Assembly: GCF_002834385.1 (NCBI RefSeq)
Contig: NZ_PITQ01000007.1
Span: 186,001 to 250,000, forward strand
Length of the DNA: 64,000 nt
DNA from: Rahnella sp. AA
Lineage (GTDB): Bacteria > Pseudomonadota > Gammaproteobacteria > Enterobacterales > Enterobacteriaceae
Reading direction: 5' to 3'
In this document: in pieces, positions 47,288 through 59,624 of the stretch
How the letters are laid out: each line of letters opens with the position of its first letter
Position numbering within the stretch: the stretch's first letter is position 1
The notes under the pieces: model-generated
What the model was told of the DNA's origin: nothing
The model's database searches: none
Seen by the model: only the letters and a program-made list of their open reading frames with translations
Position numbers and translations under genes: made by a program

Positions 47288-48772
47288 TTAATTCTGGAAA
47301 GGATTACCGTTTTTCTTCGTGGTCTTGCTGGTTGCACTGGCTTTTTGAGCTTGTGGTGCGGCGGCTGCCGTTTTATTGCTATAACCGTCTGCCGCAGCAT
47401 CCTGATCAGGCGTTTCTGGCGCTACCTGATCGGGCGCTGTTGGAACAGGTTTACCCAGAGCGCCATTAAGTGCAAGCAGGTCACTTTCGTTCAGCGTACC
47501 CAATGCTGATTTGATATTCAGCTGGTTAATCAGGTAGGTATAACGTGCGCTGGAAAGCTGTTGTTTGGCGTTATACAGCGTGGTGGTCGCATCCAGAACA
47601 TCAACGATTGTACGGGTACCGACCTGGTAACCGGCTTCCATCGCATCCAGAGAACTCTGTGCAGAAACAACGGCTTGTTTATACGCGTTGATGCTGCTGA
47701 TAGAGGCAGAGATGTTGTTGAAGGAAGAACGAACGGTCTGCACGACGCTACGGTGTGCGCTTTCGAGCTGTTCGCTGGCGCCCACGAAGCTGTACTGAGC
47801 CTGTTTCACCTGAGAAGTGACAGAGCCACCGCTGTACAGTGGCAGTGAGAAGCTCAGACCGACTTTGTTCTGGCCCGCATCGGCGTCCTGATAGCTGGAC
47901 GAACCGCCGGTTTTATCGCCGTGATATTTGGTGTTGCTGATACCGGTAGACGCGGTCAGATCAACCGTTGGCATGTGGCCGGTTTCCGCATAACGGATTT
48001 GCTCACGTGCCAGATCTTGTGACAGACGTGCAGACAGCAAGCTCAGGTTGCGGCTTTCTGCTTCTTTCAACAGCGTAGCGACCGGTTGCGGACGCGTGGT
48101 GTTGAAGTTATCCACGTTCAGGGACGACAGCTGTGGATAGTAAACGCCTGTAACCTGACGCAATGCTTCGAGCGCGTTATCCAGATTATTACGGGCAGTC
48201 ACTTCGTTCGCTAATACAGTATCGTATTGTGAACGGGCGTTTTGGACGTCGGTGATAGCGACCAGGCCGACGTTAAAACGCTGCGTGGTTTGATCCAACT
48301 GACGGTAAATCGCCTGTTTCTGTGCTTCGGTATAAGAGAGTGAATCGATCGCACTCAATACGTTGAAATAAGCTGTCGCAGAATTCAGGATTAAGGATTG
48401 CTGGTCAGTCTGATATGACACATCCTGAATACCGGCAGTTTTTTCCTGTAATGTCAGGGCGCGCCATTTTGACATATCAAAAAGGGTCTGCGTTAATTGC
48501 AGGCTGGCGCTGCCAACATCACTATTAACGCCATTCGCATCGCGGTAGCCATTGGTATAACCATAATCCGCACCCAAACCGAGTTGCGGTAATAAAGGAC
48601 TGCGGCTTTCGTTGATTTTTTCGAATGCAGCATCCCGGTCAGCAGCGGATTTGCGCAGGTCCGGGTTACTCGTCCTGGCTTGCTGATAGACCTGCATCAG
48701 GTTTTCGGCCTGGCTTATCGTACTGAAGCCGCCCAGGCTGAGTCCGATGAGAAGGGGGAGCAGTTTCTTCAT
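47288..48772 (-). CDS. tolC: Outer-membrane channel TolC
   Basis: A 494-residue outer-membrane efflux duct that works with AcrAB, MacAB and type I secretion pumps. The signal peptide MKKLLPLLIGLSLGGFSTISQA is followed by ENLMQVYQQAR, identical in kind to E. coli TolC. Two OEP repeats (about 25-230 and 235-440) form the barrel and helical tunnel. The C-terminal 50 residues are a variable hydrophilic tail. I chose the ATG at 48772 because AAGGA is six bases before it; the in-frame ATG two codons earlier touches that site. A mar/sox/rob box lies upstream. Confidence 0.97.
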   Translation of the reverse strand: MKKLLPLLIGLSLGGFSTISQAENLMQVYQQARTSNPDLRKSAADRDAAFEKINESRSPLLPQLGLGADYGYTNGYRDANGVNSDVGSASLQLTQTLFDMSKWRALTLQEKTAGIQDVSYQTDQQSLILNSATAYFNVLSAIDSLSYTEAQKQAIYRQLDQTTQRFNVGLVAITDVQNARSQYDTVLANEVTARNNLDNALEALRQVTGVYYPQLSSLNVDNFNTTRPQPVATLLKEAESRNLSLLSARLSQDLAREQIRYAETGHMPTVDLTASTGISNTKYHGDKTGGSSSYQDADAGQNKVGLSFSLPLYSGGSVTSQVKQAQYSFVGASEQLESAHRSVVQTVRSSFNNISASISSINAYKQAVVSAQSSLDAMEAGYQVGTRTIVDVLDATTTLYNAKQQLSSARYTYLINQLNIKSALGTLNESDLLALNGALGKPVPTAPDQVAPETPDQDAAADGYSNKTAAAAPQAQKASATSKTTKKNGNPFQN

Positions 48773-48866
48773 TTGCATTCCTTGTTGTGCAGCAATGTTG
48801 TTATGTATGGTGGCGCAGTCAAATAAACCAATAGACGCGGATTCTAGCAGAGTCAGGCTAGCGGAG

Positions 48867-48886
48867 AGGTTGGCTTAACGTGCCTT
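48867..48886 (-). promoter_or_regulatory. Candidate marbox (MarA/SoxS/Rob site) upstream of tolC
   Basis: The minus strand reads AAGGCACGTTAAGCCAACCT. It matches the marbox consensus GCAC-n2-W-n2-RYYAA with one mismatch near each end. It lies about 95 bases before tolC, where the E. coli tolC promoter region has its marbox. It is in the 231-base tolC-nudF divergent gap. Confidence 0.72.
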
Positions 48887-49003
48887 CCCCGCTGGATGTG
48901 CCTAAATCTATCACAAACAACCTTGATTATTATTAACGCATTTTCATCAAACTGACCTCAAAGGACGATAAATTGCCTTAATGAGGGAAGAGGAAAACAA
49001 TCC

Positions 49004-49639
49004 ATGTGTGCATTCAAAAGTTCACCGGTTAGTTTCGGTAAAGATGATGTAGAAATTATTGCACGTGAGACGCGATATAAAGGTTTTTTTTCTATTATTG
49101 CATATCGGTTTCGTCATCGGCTGTTTAATGGGGAAATGAGCGGCGAAGTTGTGCGTGAAGTTTTCGAAAGGGGCCATGCGGCGGTGCTGCTGCCTTATGA
49201 TCCGCAACGCGATGAAGTCGTGCTGATTGAACAGATCCGCATCCCATGTATTGATTCCAGTGATACCCCATGGCTTCTGGAGATGGTCGCCGGTATCATT
49301 GAAGAGGGCGAGACAGTCGAAGATGTTGCCCGCCGTGAAGCACTCGAAGAAGCGAACATTGTGGTAAAACGCTGTAAACCGGCGCTGAATTACCTGGCCA
49401 GCCCGGGCGGAACCAGCGAGCGTCTTTCTATTATGGTGGGTGAGGTCGATGCGACAACGGCAGAAGGAATTCACGGTCTGAAAGCAGAAAATGAAGACAT
49501 CCGGGTACATGTGGTCAGCCGCGAACAGGCTTACCGCTGGGTGGAAGAGGGAGCGATAGATAATGCGGCGTCAGTGATTGCCCTGCAATGGCTGCAACTG
49601 CACCATGAATCCCTGAGAAAAGAGTGGGCCAACGAATGA
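49004..49639 (+). CDS. nudF: ADP-ribose pyrophosphatase
   Basis: A 211-residue Nudix hydrolase that splits ADP-ribose into AMP and ribose-5-phosphate. The Nudix box begins at Gly near 97 (AGIIEEGE) and contains REALEEANI near 110-118. [11 protein letters not shown] near 135 is the loop typical of ADP-ribose-specific members. It starts an operon with yqiB, cpdA and yqiA; its stop overlaps the yqiB start (ATGA). Divergent from tolC, as in E. coli. Confidence 0.96.
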   Translation: MCAFKSSPVSFGKDDVEIIARETRYKGFFSIIAYRFRHRLFNGEMSGEVVREVFERGHAAVLLPYDPQRDEVVLIEQIRIPCIDSSDTPWLLEMVAGIIEEGETVEDVARREALEEANIVVKRCKPALNYLASPGGTSERLSIMVGEVDATTAEGIHGLKAENEDIRVHVVSREQAYRWVEEGAIDNAASVIALQWLQLHHESLRKEWANE

Positions 49640-50061
49640 TTAAACGCTATACCCCTGATTTCCCTGAAATGATGAGATTGTGTGAAACCAATTTCGCACA
49701 ATTACGCCGTTTAATGCCACGCACCGATGAACCCGGCGAAACCGTGACATATCAGGTGAGTAGCGCGACGTATTGCCTGACGATCCTCGAATCAACGCGT
49801 TATACCTCGCTGGTGGAAATTAAGCAGACTGCACCCGCCGTCAGCTACTGGAGTCTGCCTTCGCTGACCGTTCGTCTGTACCACGATGCGATGGTGGCCG
49901 AAGTGTGTGCGAGTCAGCAGATCTTTCGCTTTAAAGCACGCTATGATTACCCTAATAAAAAGTTGCATCAGCGTGATGAAAAGCATCAAATTAACCAGTT
50001 CCTTGCGGACTGGCTGCGTTATTGCCTTGCGCACGGAGCGATGGCAATTCCGGTTTGTTAG
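49636..50061 (+). CDS. yqiB: DUF1249 protein YqiB
   Basis: A 141-residue cytoplasmic protein of the DUF1249 family (E. coli YqiB is 140 aa). It begins [20 protein letters not shown] and contains [10 protein letters not shown] and a final [10 protein letters not shown]. Function is unknown. The ATG at 49636 overlaps the nudF stop, and cpdA follows 27 bases later, so it is translated within the nudF operon. The longer frame to 49624 would lie inside nudF. Confidence 0.92.
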   Translation: MIKRYTPDFPEMMRLCETNFAQLRRLMPRTDEPGETVTYQVSSATYCLTILESTRYTSLVEIKQTAPAVSYWSLPSLTVRLYHDAMVAEVCASQQIFRFKARYDYPNKKLHQRDEKHQINQFLADWLRYCLAHGAMAIPVC

Positions 50062-50088
50062 ACAGACTTCAATAACAAAGGAAACGAT

Positions 50089-50919
50089 TTGGAAAGCCTG
50101 TTTAAACTGCCTTTGGTGAATGGGGCCAAGGTCAGAATTCTACAGATTACAGATACCCATCTTTTTGCCGGTGAAGATGAAACACTGCTGGGCGTGAATA
50201 CGTTTAACAGCTATCGCGCCGTGCTGGATGCGATTAAAGCTCAGCAGCGCGATGTGGATATCATTGCGGCAACAGGTGATCTGGCGCAGGATCAGTCGGT
50301 GGAAGCTTATCACCAGTTTGCCCGTGGCATCAGCGAGCTCACCGCACCTTGTGTCTGGTTGCCCGGTAATCATGATTTTCAGCCTGCGATGGTTAATGCG
50401 CTGCAGGACGCTGGAATCAGTCCTTCCAAACACGTTCTGCTCGGTGAACATTGGCAAATTATTTTGCTTGATACGCAGGTTTTTGGCGTGCCTCATGGTG
50501 AGCTGAGTGAGTACCAGCTGGAATGGATGGAACGTTGTCTGAACCAGTATCCCGAACGTTTCACCCTTTTGATGCTGCATCACCATCCTCTGCCTTCCGG
50601 CTGCACCTGGCTTGATCAGCACAGTCTGCGTAATGCGCATATGCTGGCGAACACGCTGGTAAATTACCCGAAAGTGAATACGCTGTTGTGTGGACATATT
50701 CACCAGGAACTGGATCTCGACTGGTATGGCCGTCGTCTGTACGCCACGCCGTCAACCTGCGTGCAGTTCAAACCGCATTGCACCAATTTTACAATTGATA
50801 CCGTTGCGCCGGGCTGGCGTTATCTGGATTTATATCCTGATGGCCGCGTTGAGACGGAGGTTTTTCGTCTGGAAACCAGCGAATTCCATCCTGACACGGA
50901 GTCGGATGGTTACGAATGA
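50089..50919 (+). CDS. cpdA: 3',5'-cyclic-AMP phosphodiesterase
   Basis: A 276-residue class III metallophosphoesterase that lowers cAMP and so affects CRP control. The metal ligands are visible in ITDTHLF near 20, TGDLAQD near 65, LPGNHDF near 95 and CGHIHQE near 204. The start is TTG 50089, with AAAGGA six bases upstream, giving MESLFKLPL, the family start. It overlaps yqiA by four bases (ATGA). Confidence 0.95.
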   Translation: MESLFKLPLVNGAKVRILQITDTHLFAGEDETLLGVNTFNSYRAVLDAIKAQQRDVDIIAATGDLAQDQSVEAYHQFARGISELTAPCVWLPGNHDFQPAMVNALQDAGISPSKHVLLGEHWQIILLDTQVFGVPHGELSEYQLEWMERCLNQYPERFTLLMLHHHPLPSGCTWLDQHSLRNAHMLANTLVNYPKVNTLLCGHIHQELDLDWYGRRLYATPSTCVQFKPHCTNFTIDTVAPGWRYLDLYPDGRVETEVFRLETSEFHPDTESDGYE

Positions 50920-51497
50920 ACACCTTACTTTATCTGCACGGATTCAACAGCTCACCCAGTTCCGCTAAGGCTACGTTACTCAAAAACTGGCTGGCAGAGT
51001 TTCACCCACATATCAATATGGTGATCCCGCAACTGCCGCCTTACCCGGCGGACGCCGCTGAACAATTGGAAAGCCTGGTGATTCAGCTTGCGGGCAAAAA
51101 GCTCGGTATTGTCGGCTCGTCTCTTGGCGGTTATTACGCCACCTGGTTGTCGCAATGTTTCTCCCTTCCGGCTGTGGTTGTTAACCCCGCAGTGAGGCCT
51201 TATGAACTGTTGATCGACTTTCTTGGGCAAAACGAGAACCCCTACACCGGCCAGCAATATGTGTTAGAGTCACGCCACGTTTTCGATCTGAAAGTGATGC
51301 AGGTCGAACCGCTGGAGTCGCCGGATTTACTCTGGTTACTGCAGCAAACGGGCGATGAAATTCTCGATTACCGTCAGGCGGTGGCCTATTACACCACCTG
51401 TCGCCAGACGGTCGAGCCTGATGGGAATCATGCATTTGTCGGCTTTGAACGCTATTTTTCGCCGATTGTAGATTTCCTTGAACTGGCCGCAGACTAA
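50916..51497 (+). CDS. yqiA: Alpha/beta-hydrolase esterase YqiA
   Basis: A 193-residue esterase of the UPF0227 family. [12 protein letters not shown] near 5-16 forms the oxyanion side, GSSLGGYYA near 70 holds the nucleophile Ser, and the late GNHAFVGF supplies the catalytic His. E. coli YqiA hydrolyses short acyl esters; its natural substrate is not settled. It is the last gene of the nudF operon and precedes parE by 115 bases. Confidence 0.93.
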   Translation: MNTLLYLHGFNSSPSSAKATLLKNWLAEFHPHINMVIPQLPPYPADAAEQLESLVIQLAGKKLGIVGSSLGGYYATWLSQCFSLPAVVVNPAVRPYELLIDFLGQNENPYTGQQYVLESRHVFDLKVMQVEPLESPDLLWLLQQTGDEILDYRQAVAYYTTCRQTVEPDGNHAFVGFERYFSPIVDFLELAAD

Positions 51498-51606
51498 CAT
51501 CGTCAGGGTGACGTTTGCCCCGGATTTATAGCGTCTGCTTGCTGCCAGTGCTGATACCCGCCCGTATACTGTATCGTTAGCCCACAAACCTATGAGCCAC
51601 GAATAA

Positions 51607-53508
<1,902 letters not shown>

Positions 53509-53527
53509 TCCTTCAGGCTGCGCCAAT

Positions 53528-53566
53528 AAAAAATGCCGGATGCTTTGCAGCACCGGCATTTTTTTT
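53528..53566. terminator. Terminator between parE and ygiN
   Basis: AATGCCGG(A)TGC pairs with GCA(G)CACCGGCATT, with A and T runs at the flanks, so it suits both convergent genes. Confidence 0.85.
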
Positions 53567-53585
53567 ACAGAAACCTGTCAGAAAA

Positions 53586-53891
53586 TCAGGCTTTCTCAAT
53601 AATATGGATCACCACATCCTGCACATCGGCTTTGATGTTTTCGCGATGCTTATCCATATGATCGGCCTGTTGATGCGCCTCGAGGTGCGCCAGGCTTTCC
53701 CAGTCTTCCAGCATGAAAATGGAATCCGGAGCCGTCTTACGCCACGGAACCTGGCCATTGAAATCAACGTAGGGTTCATAGCGATGGCAGCCTTTCTCGG
53801 CGAGAACGCTTGGTAACAGCGCTGTGATTTTTTCCATGACCGAATCGCGACGGCCCGGTTTTACTTTGATTTCAGCAATAACGGTGATCAT
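53586..53891 (-). CDS. ygiN: Quinol monooxygenase YgiN (ABM domain)
   Basis: A 101-residue ferredoxin-like dimer of the antibiotic biosynthesis monooxygenase family. It begins MITVIAEIKVKPGRRD and contains FMLEDWESLAHLEAH with the conserved His residues. E. coli YgiN oxidises menadiol and is thought to form a quinone redox cycle with MdaB. Here it follows mdaB by 30 bases on the minus strand, which supports co-expression. Confidence 0.94.
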   Translation of the reverse strand: MITVIAEIKVKPGRRDSVMEKITALLPSVLAEKGCHRYEPYVDFNGQVPWRKTAPDSIFMLEDWESLAHLEAHQQADHMDKHRENIKADVQDVVIHIIEKA

Positions 53892-53921
53892 AAATACCTC
53901 TTTCGCGGATGACTTTTTACC

Positions 53922-54509
53922 TTAAGCCTGACCGAACACATTTTCAAGGTGAGCGCGGTAGTTGGCAAAATCACGTTCAACATCAGGTTGTTTGATCACA
54001 TCATTGCACATGAAGGTTGGCAGGGTATCCAGGCCGATGAACTGGTTCGCTTTGTGCTGCGCCAGATAAACGCCATCGACGCCTACGCCATGGAAGAACT
54101 GCTCTTTGTCTTCGAACGCTTCCAGTGGCGCATTCCAGGTCACGGAGAGCATGTAGCATTTGCCGTGCAGCAGGCCGCCGGAGCCGTATTTTTTCGAATC
54201 GTCAGAACGGGAACGGCCATCGCTGGCGTACAGTTTGCCGTGGCCTTCTGTGAAAACTTCATCAATGTATTTTTTCAGTGTCCACGGCATGCCCATCCAC
54301 CAGCCCGGTTGCTGATAAATGATAGCATCGGCCCACAGATAACTTTCGATTTCAGCCTGCACATCGTAGCCCTCTTCAAGAACCGTGACGCGCACGTCGT
54401 GGCCTTTATCACGCAGAAAGGTAGAAGCGACGTCGGTCAGGCTGTTATTCAGCGCGCCTTTAGAGTGGGCAAAGGTCTTGCCGGCATTGATAATCAGGAT
54501 GTTGCTCAT
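53922..54509 (-). CDS. mdaB: NADPH:quinone oxidoreductase MdaB
   Basis: A 195-residue flavodoxin-fold FAD enzyme that reduces quinones by two electrons. It has NILIINAGKTFAHSKGALN at the start, PGWWMGMPWTLKKYIDEVF near 73-91 (dimer and FAD site), and SVTWNAP near 130. ATG 54509 follows AAGGA by about seven bases and gives the family start; the frame extends 30 codons upstream without support. It heads the mdaB-ygiN pair. Confidence 0.95.
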   Translation of the reverse strand: MSNILIINAGKTFAHSKGALNNSLTDVASTFLRDKGHDVRVTVLEEGYDVQAEIESYLWADAIIYQQPGWWMGMPWTLKKYIDEVFTEGHGKLYASDGRSRSDDSKKYGSGGLLHGKCYMLSVTWNAPLEAFEDKEQFFHGVGVDGVYLAQHKANQFIGLDTLPTFMCNDVIKQPDVERDFANYRAHLENVFGQA

Positions 54510-54833
54510 GGTCTTTTCCTTAAATTGAATTCTGGCTGTCAGGCTGTTATCACGTAGTGTACCCAACTCCGCAGGGTGGAAAAATGTGATATTGCGCACA
54601 AGACTATTGACTCAGATGCAATAATGACAAGAAAAGACGTCAGATTTCGCCATCCGGCGTTCTGAAAACCGCTTAAAAATCCCGCACAAACACAGCAACT
54701 GTGACAGCCATACGGCAGATGATGTACTATCGCGAACATCATTGCCTCGCGTAAGCCGATACTGCGCGCCTGCGGGGCGAGCTTCCTTAATTTCCAAAAA
54801 CGATAACGCCACGGGTCTGAGGATTAAACATCA

Positions 54834-57107
54834 ATGAGCGAAATGACTCATGACGGAACAGAGCGTTTAGCACTGCACACGTTTACTGAGAACGCCTATC
54901 TCAACTATTCCATGTACGTCATCATGGACCGCGCGCTGCCGTTTATCGGTGACGGGCTTAAGCCGGTACAGCGCCGTATTATTTACGCGATGTCAGAGCT
55001 GGGCCTGAGCAATAACGCCAAATTCAAAAAATCCGCGCGCACCGTCGGTGACGTGCTGGGTAAATACCATCCGCACGGTGACAGCGCCTGCTACGAAGCT
55101 ATGGTGCTGATGGCGCAGCCGTTTTCTTACCGTTATCCGCTGGTCGACGGGCAGGGAAACTGGGGTGCGCCGGATGACCCGAAATCTTTCGCCGCGATGC
55201 GTTATACCGAATCGCGCCTGTCGAAATATGCGGAAGTTCTGTTACGCGAATTAGGTCAGGGAACGGTTGATTACGTCCCGAACTTTGACGGCACGATGCA
55301 GGAGCCGAAGATGCTGCCTGCGCGCCTGCCGAATATTCTGCTTAACGGCACCACCGGCATTGCCGTCGGTATGGCGACAGATATTCCGCCGCACAACATT
55401 CGCGAAGTCGCCGCTGCGGCAGTCGCGCTGCTGGAAAAACCGGGCAGCTCACTTGAAGATTTGCTGGAGTTTGTTCAGGGGCCGGATTTCCCGACGGAAG
55501 CTGAAATCATCACGCCGCGCAGCGAAATCCGCAAAATGTACGAGTCGGGCAAAGGCTCGGTGCGCATGCGTGCGGTCTGGCATAAAGAAGACGGCAGCGC
55601 GGTGATCACGGCGTTACCGCATCAGGTTTCCGGTGCAAAAGTACTCGAGCAAATCGCCAGCCAGATGCGTGCCAAGAAACTGCCGATGGTTGAAGACTTG
55701 CGTGACGAATCGGATCACGAAAACCCGACGCGGCTGGTCGTGGTGCCGCGTTCTAACCGTATAGATCTCGATCAGGTCATGAATCATCTGTTCGCGACCA
55801 CCGATCTGGAACGCAGCTACCGTATCAACATGAACATGATCGGCCTGGATCACCGCCCGCAGGTGAAAGGGTTGGTGGAAATCCTGACCGAATGGCTGGC
55901 GTATCGCCGTGATACCGTGCGCCGTCGTCTGAATTTCCGTCTCGATAAGGTCCTGAAACGCCTGCATATCCTCGAAGGTTTGCTGGTGGCTTTCCTCAAT
56001 ATCGACGAAGTGATTCATATCATTCGTACTGAAGATGAGCCGAAACCGGTGCTGATGCAGCGTTTCGAATTGTCAGATACGCAGGCGGAAGCGATCCTTG
56101 AGTTGAAATTACGCCATTTGGCAAAACTCGAAGAAACCAAAATTCGCGGCGAGCAGGATGAGCTGGCGAAAGAGCGCGATCAACTCCAGGCGCTGCTGGC
56201 CTCAGAACGTAAACTCAGCACGCTGATCCGCAAAGAAATCCAGGCCGATGCCGAAGCCTTTGGTGACGAACGGCGTTCGCCAATTACTGAGCGCGAAGAA
56301 GCGAAGGCCATGAGCGAGCACGACTTTGTACCGTCCGAACCCGTGACGATCGTGCTTTCCGAATCTGGCTGGGTGCGCAGCGCCAAGGGCCACGATATTG
56401 ATGCGTCCGGCCTGAGCTACAAAGCAGGTGACAGTTTCCGTGCTGCGGCGAAAGGTAAGAGTAATCAGCCTGTCGTATTTATGGATTCCACCGGGCGCAG
56501 TTACGCGCTTGACCCGATGACGCTGCCTTCGGCGCGCGGGCAGGGCGAGCCGCTGACCGGTAAGCTCACGCCACCACCGGGTGCAACCATTGAACACGTT
56601 CTGATGGCGTCTGACGACCAGAAATTGCTGATGGCCTCCGATGCTGGTTACGGTTTTGTTTGTACCTTCAATGATTTAGTAGCACGTAACCGTGCCGGTA
56701 AGGCGATGATTACCCTGCCGGATAATGCTAAGGCATTGCCGCCAATGGAACTCAATGGTGACGATGATATGTTGCTGTCGATTACCGCTGCGGGACGTAT
56801 GTTGCTGTTCCCGGTGGCAGATTTGCCACAATTGTCGAAAGGTAAAGGTAACAAAATCGTTTCGATCCCTTCTGCGCAGGCAGCAAGCGGTGAAGATAAA
56901 CTGGCATGGCTGCTGGTGTTGCCACCGCAAGCGTCCATCACCCTGCATGTCGGTAAACGCAAGCTGCTCCTTCGCCCGGAAGATTTACAGAAATTCCGTG
57001 CAGAACGTGGCCGTAAGGGAACCCTTCTGCCACGTGGATTGCAGCGTATAGACCGTGTTGAAGTAGATGCACCTGCCCGTACCAGTGACGGTGGCAGCGA
57101 AGAATAA
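54834..57107 (+). CDS. parC: DNA topoisomerase IV subunit A
   Basis: A 757-residue catalytic subunit of topoisomerase IV. The cleavage core has the winged-helix region [14 protein letters not shown] near 76-89, with Ser80 and Glu84, the residues found in quinolone-susceptible enteric enzymes. The catalytic Tyr is in [11 protein letters not shown] near 120. The C-terminal half is the DNA-wrapping beta-pinwheel. Length is near E. coli ParC (752). It is divergent from mdaB and followed by plsC after 217 bases. Confidence 0.98.
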   Translation: MSEMTHDGTERLALHTFTENAYLNYSMYVIMDRALPFIGDGLKPVQRRIIYAMSELGLSNNAKFKKSARTVGDVLGKYHPHGDSACYEAMVLMAQPFSYRYPLVDGQGNWGAPDDPKSFAAMRYTESRLSKYAEVLLRELGQGTVDYVPNFDGTMQEPKMLPARLPNILLNGTTGIAVGMATDIPPHNIREVAAAAVALLEKPGSSLEDLLEFVQGPDFPTEAEIITPRSEIRKMYESGKGSVRMRAVWHKEDGSAVITALPHQVSGAKVLEQIASQMRAKKLPMVEDLRDESDHENPTRLVVVPRSNRIDLDQVMNHLFATTDLERSYRINMNMIGLDHRPQVKGLVEILTEWLAYRRDTVRRRLNFRLDKVLKRLHILEGLLVAFLNIDEVIHIIRTEDEPKPVLMQRFELSDTQAEAILELKLRHLAKLEETKIRGEQDELAKERDQLQALLASERKLSTLIRKEIQADAEAFGDERRSPITEREEAKAMSEHDFVPSEPVTIVLSESGWVRSAKGHDIDASGLSYKAGDSFRAAAKGKSNQPVVFMDSTGRSYALDPMTLPSARGQGEPLTGKLTPPPGATIEHVLMASDDQKLLMASDAGYGFVCTFNDLVARNRAGKAMITLPDNAKALPPMELNGDDDMLLSITAAGRMLLFPVADLPQLSKGKGNKIVSIPSAQAASGEDKLAWLLVLPPQASITLHVGKRKLLLRPEDLQKFRAERGRKGTLLPRGLQRIDRVEVDAPARTSDGGSEE

Positions 57108-57130
57108 GATTGCTGTTGACCCATAAAGCC

Positions 57131-57148
57131 AGGGCACATTTGTGCCCT
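57131..57148 (+). terminator. Hairpin after parC
   Basis: AGGGCACA pairs perfectly with TGTGCCCT. The T content after the stem is modest (GAACTCTTTCT), so it is a weak terminator or an RNA-stabilising hairpin. Confidence 0.5.
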
Positions 57149-57183
57149 GAACTCTTTCTAAGGGAATGCAGTGGCCTGAGACT

Positions 57184-57235
57184 GTTGTGCAGTGCAAAGA
57201 TTTTACATTTGTATCAATAAAACCGTTGTGCAGTG
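57184..57235 (+). repeat. 11-bp direct repeats upstream of plsC
   Basis: GTTGTGCAGTG occurs at 57184-57194 and again at 57225-57235, 41 bases apart (about four helical turns), in the plsC leader. It could be a pair of regulator sites or chance. Confidence 0.4.
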
Positions 57236-57324
57236 TTGAATGAGGCTTGAGAATAGTTCACCGCACAGGGAGCGAAACTGCACAGGTTTCTTACCGGCTT
57301 CGGCTGTAGTTTTAAGAGGATGTT

Positions 57325-58062
57325 ATGTTATTTATTTTGCGTCTGATTATCGTGGTGGTTTACTCGATTCTGGTCTGTGTCTTTGGCTCCATCTACTGCC
57401 TTTTCAGCCCGCGTAACCCGAAACATGTGGCGACGTTTGGTAAGCTGTTTGGTCATCTGGCACCGGTGTTTGGTCTGACTGTAGAAAAGCGCATTCCGGC
57501 TGAAGCGGCAACAAACGGCAAGTGCATCTACATTGCAAACCATCAGAACAACTACGACATGGTGACCGCGTCATCTGTTGTGATGCCGGGTACAGTCACC
57601 GTCGGCAAAAAAAGTCTCGCCTGGATCCCGTTCTTTGGTCAGTTGTACTGGCTAACCGGTAACCTGCTGATTGACCGTGATAACCGCGCCAAAGCGCACG
57701 GAACCATTGCGCAGGTCGTGGCGCAGATTAAGAAAAAGAACCTTTCGATCTGGATGTTCCCGGAAGGCACTCGCAGCCGTGGTCGTGGCCTGATGCCATT
57801 TAAAACGGGTGCGTTTCATGCTGCTATCGCCGCCGGTGTGCCGATTGTGCCGATTTGCGTGTCGAACACCAGCAACAAGGTAAAGCTCAACCGCTGGTCT
57901 AACGGCCTCGTGATTGTTGAAATGCTGCCGCCTATCGATACCACCGGTTACACCAAAGATCGTCTGCGCGAACTTTCCGAGCATTGCCGTCAGGTGATGG
58001 CGGATAAAATTGCCGAACTGGACGCCGAAGTGGCACAGCGCGAAGCCGCAGCTAAAAAATAA
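57325..58062 (+). CDS. plsC: 1-acyl-sn-glycerol-3-phosphate acyltransferase
   Basis: A 245-residue inner-membrane enzyme that acylates lysophosphatidate, the step after PlsY. An N-terminal membrane helix spans 1-25. The catalytic NHQNNYD (H-x4-D) is near 73-79 and FPEGTRSRG near 148. The length equals E. coli PlsC. It lies between parC and ftsP as in E. coli; ftsP starts 76 bases downstream and may share its transcript. Confidence 0.96.
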   Translation: MLFILRLIIVVVYSILVCVFGSIYCLFSPRNPKHVATFGKLFGHLAPVFGLTVEKRIPAEAATNGKCIYIANHQNNYDMVTASSVVMPGTVTVGKKSLAWIPFFGQLYWLTGNLLIDRDNRAKAHGTIAQVVAQIKKKNLSIWMFPEGTRSRGRGLMPFKTGAFHAAIAAGVPIVPICVSNTSNKVKLNRWSNGLVIVEMLPPIDTTGYTKDRLRELSEHCRQVMADKIAELDAEVAQREAAAKK

Positions 58063-58138
58063 AAGTCATCCCAACGTTAATTAATGCCCGTTGCCATTGA
58101 TGGCGACGGGTCATCATTTTTGTTTTCATGGAGAAGAT

Positions 58139-59554
58139 ATGTCACTCAGTCGTCGCTCGTTCCTGCAAGCCTCTGGCGTGGCTCTTGCTGCAGGTACTCT
58201 GCCGCTAAAAGCAGAGGCGAGTGGTTCGCAACCGGTACTGCCTGTTCCTCCGCTGCTAGAATCGCGTCGCGGGCAGCCTCTGTTTCTGACTTTACAGGCC
58301 GCCCATTGGTCATTTCTGGGGGGGGCAAAAGCGCCGGTCTGGGGCATCAATGGCATGTACCTTGGTCCCACTGTCAAAGTGCACAGTGGCGATGATGTCA
58401 AACTTATCTACAGCAATCGCCTGTCTGAGCCAGTTTCGATGACGGTCAGCGGGTTGCTTGAACCAGGAACGTTAACGGGCGGCGCGGCGCGCCTGATGCA
58501 ACCCGGCGTAGACTGGTCCCCGGTATTGCCTATCCGCCAGGCAGCGGCGACCTGCTGGTATCACGCTAATACACCTAACCGTATGGCACCACACGTCTAT
58601 AACGGGCTGGCGGGGATGTGGATTGTTGAAGACGAAGTGAGTAAAAATCTGCCGCTGCCAAACCATTATGGTGTTGACGATTTCCCGCTGATTATTCAGG
58701 ACAAACGTCTGGATGGTTTCGGCGTACCGCAATATGACACACCGGCCTCCGGCGGATTTTTTGGCGACACGATGTTGGTCAACGGGGTGCAAAGCCCGTA
58801 TGTCGAGGTTTCGCGAGGTTGGGTGCGCCTGCGTTTACTGAATGCGTCAAATGCCCGTCGTTACGAACTGAGTATGACCGACAACCGTGCGTTCCACGTT
58901 GTGGCTTCCGATCTCGGTTTTCTGCCTGCGCCGCTGACGGTGAAACGTCTGTCGCTCGGGCCGGGCGAACGTCGTGAAGTGTTGGTGGATATGTCGCAGG
59001 GCGAAGAAGTGTCGGTTACCGCAGGTGAAGCCGCAGGGGTGATGGACAGATTACGTGGTCTGTTTGAGCCGTCCAGCATTCTGGTTTCGACTATCGTGCT
59101 GACGCTTAAACCTACCGGTCTGTTGCCGCTGGTGACTGACAATCTGCCGATGCGTTTACTGGCTGATCAGATCCTGACCGGGAATGTGGTTCGTACCCGC
59201 GACCTGCGCCTTGGTGATAGCCAGCCGGGCATCAATGGCGCGATGTGGGATATTAACCGCCTCGATCTCACCGCACAGCAAGGCACGTGGGAGCGCTGGA
59301 CGGTGCATGCGGATATGCCGCAGACCTTCCATGCCGAAGGCGTGTCTTTCCTGGTTAAAAGCGTGAACGGTGCGGCACCGCTGGTGGAAGATGCCGGATT
59401 CAAAGATACCGTCTGGGTCGATGGCGATGTGGAATTGCTGGTATTTTTCAATCAGCCTTCGTATGACCATTTCCCGTTTACTTATCGCAGCGGGACGCTG
59501 GAGCTGGCCGATCGCGGGTCCGCAGGCAATATGCTGGTTCAGCCGTCGATGTAA
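58139..59554 (+). CDS. ftsP: Cell-division protein FtsP (SufI), Tat substrate
   Basis: A 471-residue periplasmic protein with a multicopper-oxidase fold but without the copper-binding His clusters. The twin-arginine signal SLSRRSFLQASGVALAAG is at the N terminus. FtsP protects the divisome under stress. ATG 58139 has GGAGAAG upstream and starts the Tat signal; the frame runs 16 codons further. A G8 run near codon 61 is a possible slippage site. Confidence 0.94.
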   Translation: MSLSRRSFLQASGVALAAGTLPLKAEASGSQPVLPVPPLLESRRGQPLFLTLQAAHWSFLGGAKAPVWGINGMYLGPTVKVHSGDDVKLIYSNRLSEPVSMTVSGLLEPGTLTGGAARLMQPGVDWSPVLPIRQAAATCWYHANTPNRMAPHVYNGLAGMWIVEDEVSKNLPLPNHYGVDDFPLIIQDKRLDGFGVPQYDTPASGGFFGDTMLVNGVQSPYVEVSRGWVRLRLLNASNARRYELSMTDNRAFHVVASDLGFLPAPLTVKRLSLGPGERREVLVDMSQGEEVSVTAGEAAGVMDRLRGLFEPSSILVSTIVLTLKPTGLLPLVTDNLPMRLLADQILTGNVVRTRDLRLGDSQPGINGAMWDINRLDLTAQQGTWERWTVHADMPQTFHAEGVSFLVKSVNGAAPLVEDAGFKDTVWVDGDVELLVFFNQPSYDHFPFTYRSGTLELADRGSAGNMLVQPSM

Positions 59555-59579
59555 TGACAGGACTCGTTTGCATCAGAAT

Positions 59580-59605
59580 AAAACCCGCCGTGGCGGGTTT
59601 TTTTG
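59580..59605. terminator. Bidirectional terminator between ftsP and dkgA
   Basis: AAACCCGCC pairs with GGCGGGTTT around GT, with A and T runs on either side. Confidence 0.9.
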
Positions 59606-59624
59606 TATTGCAGCCTGGGGGTAT

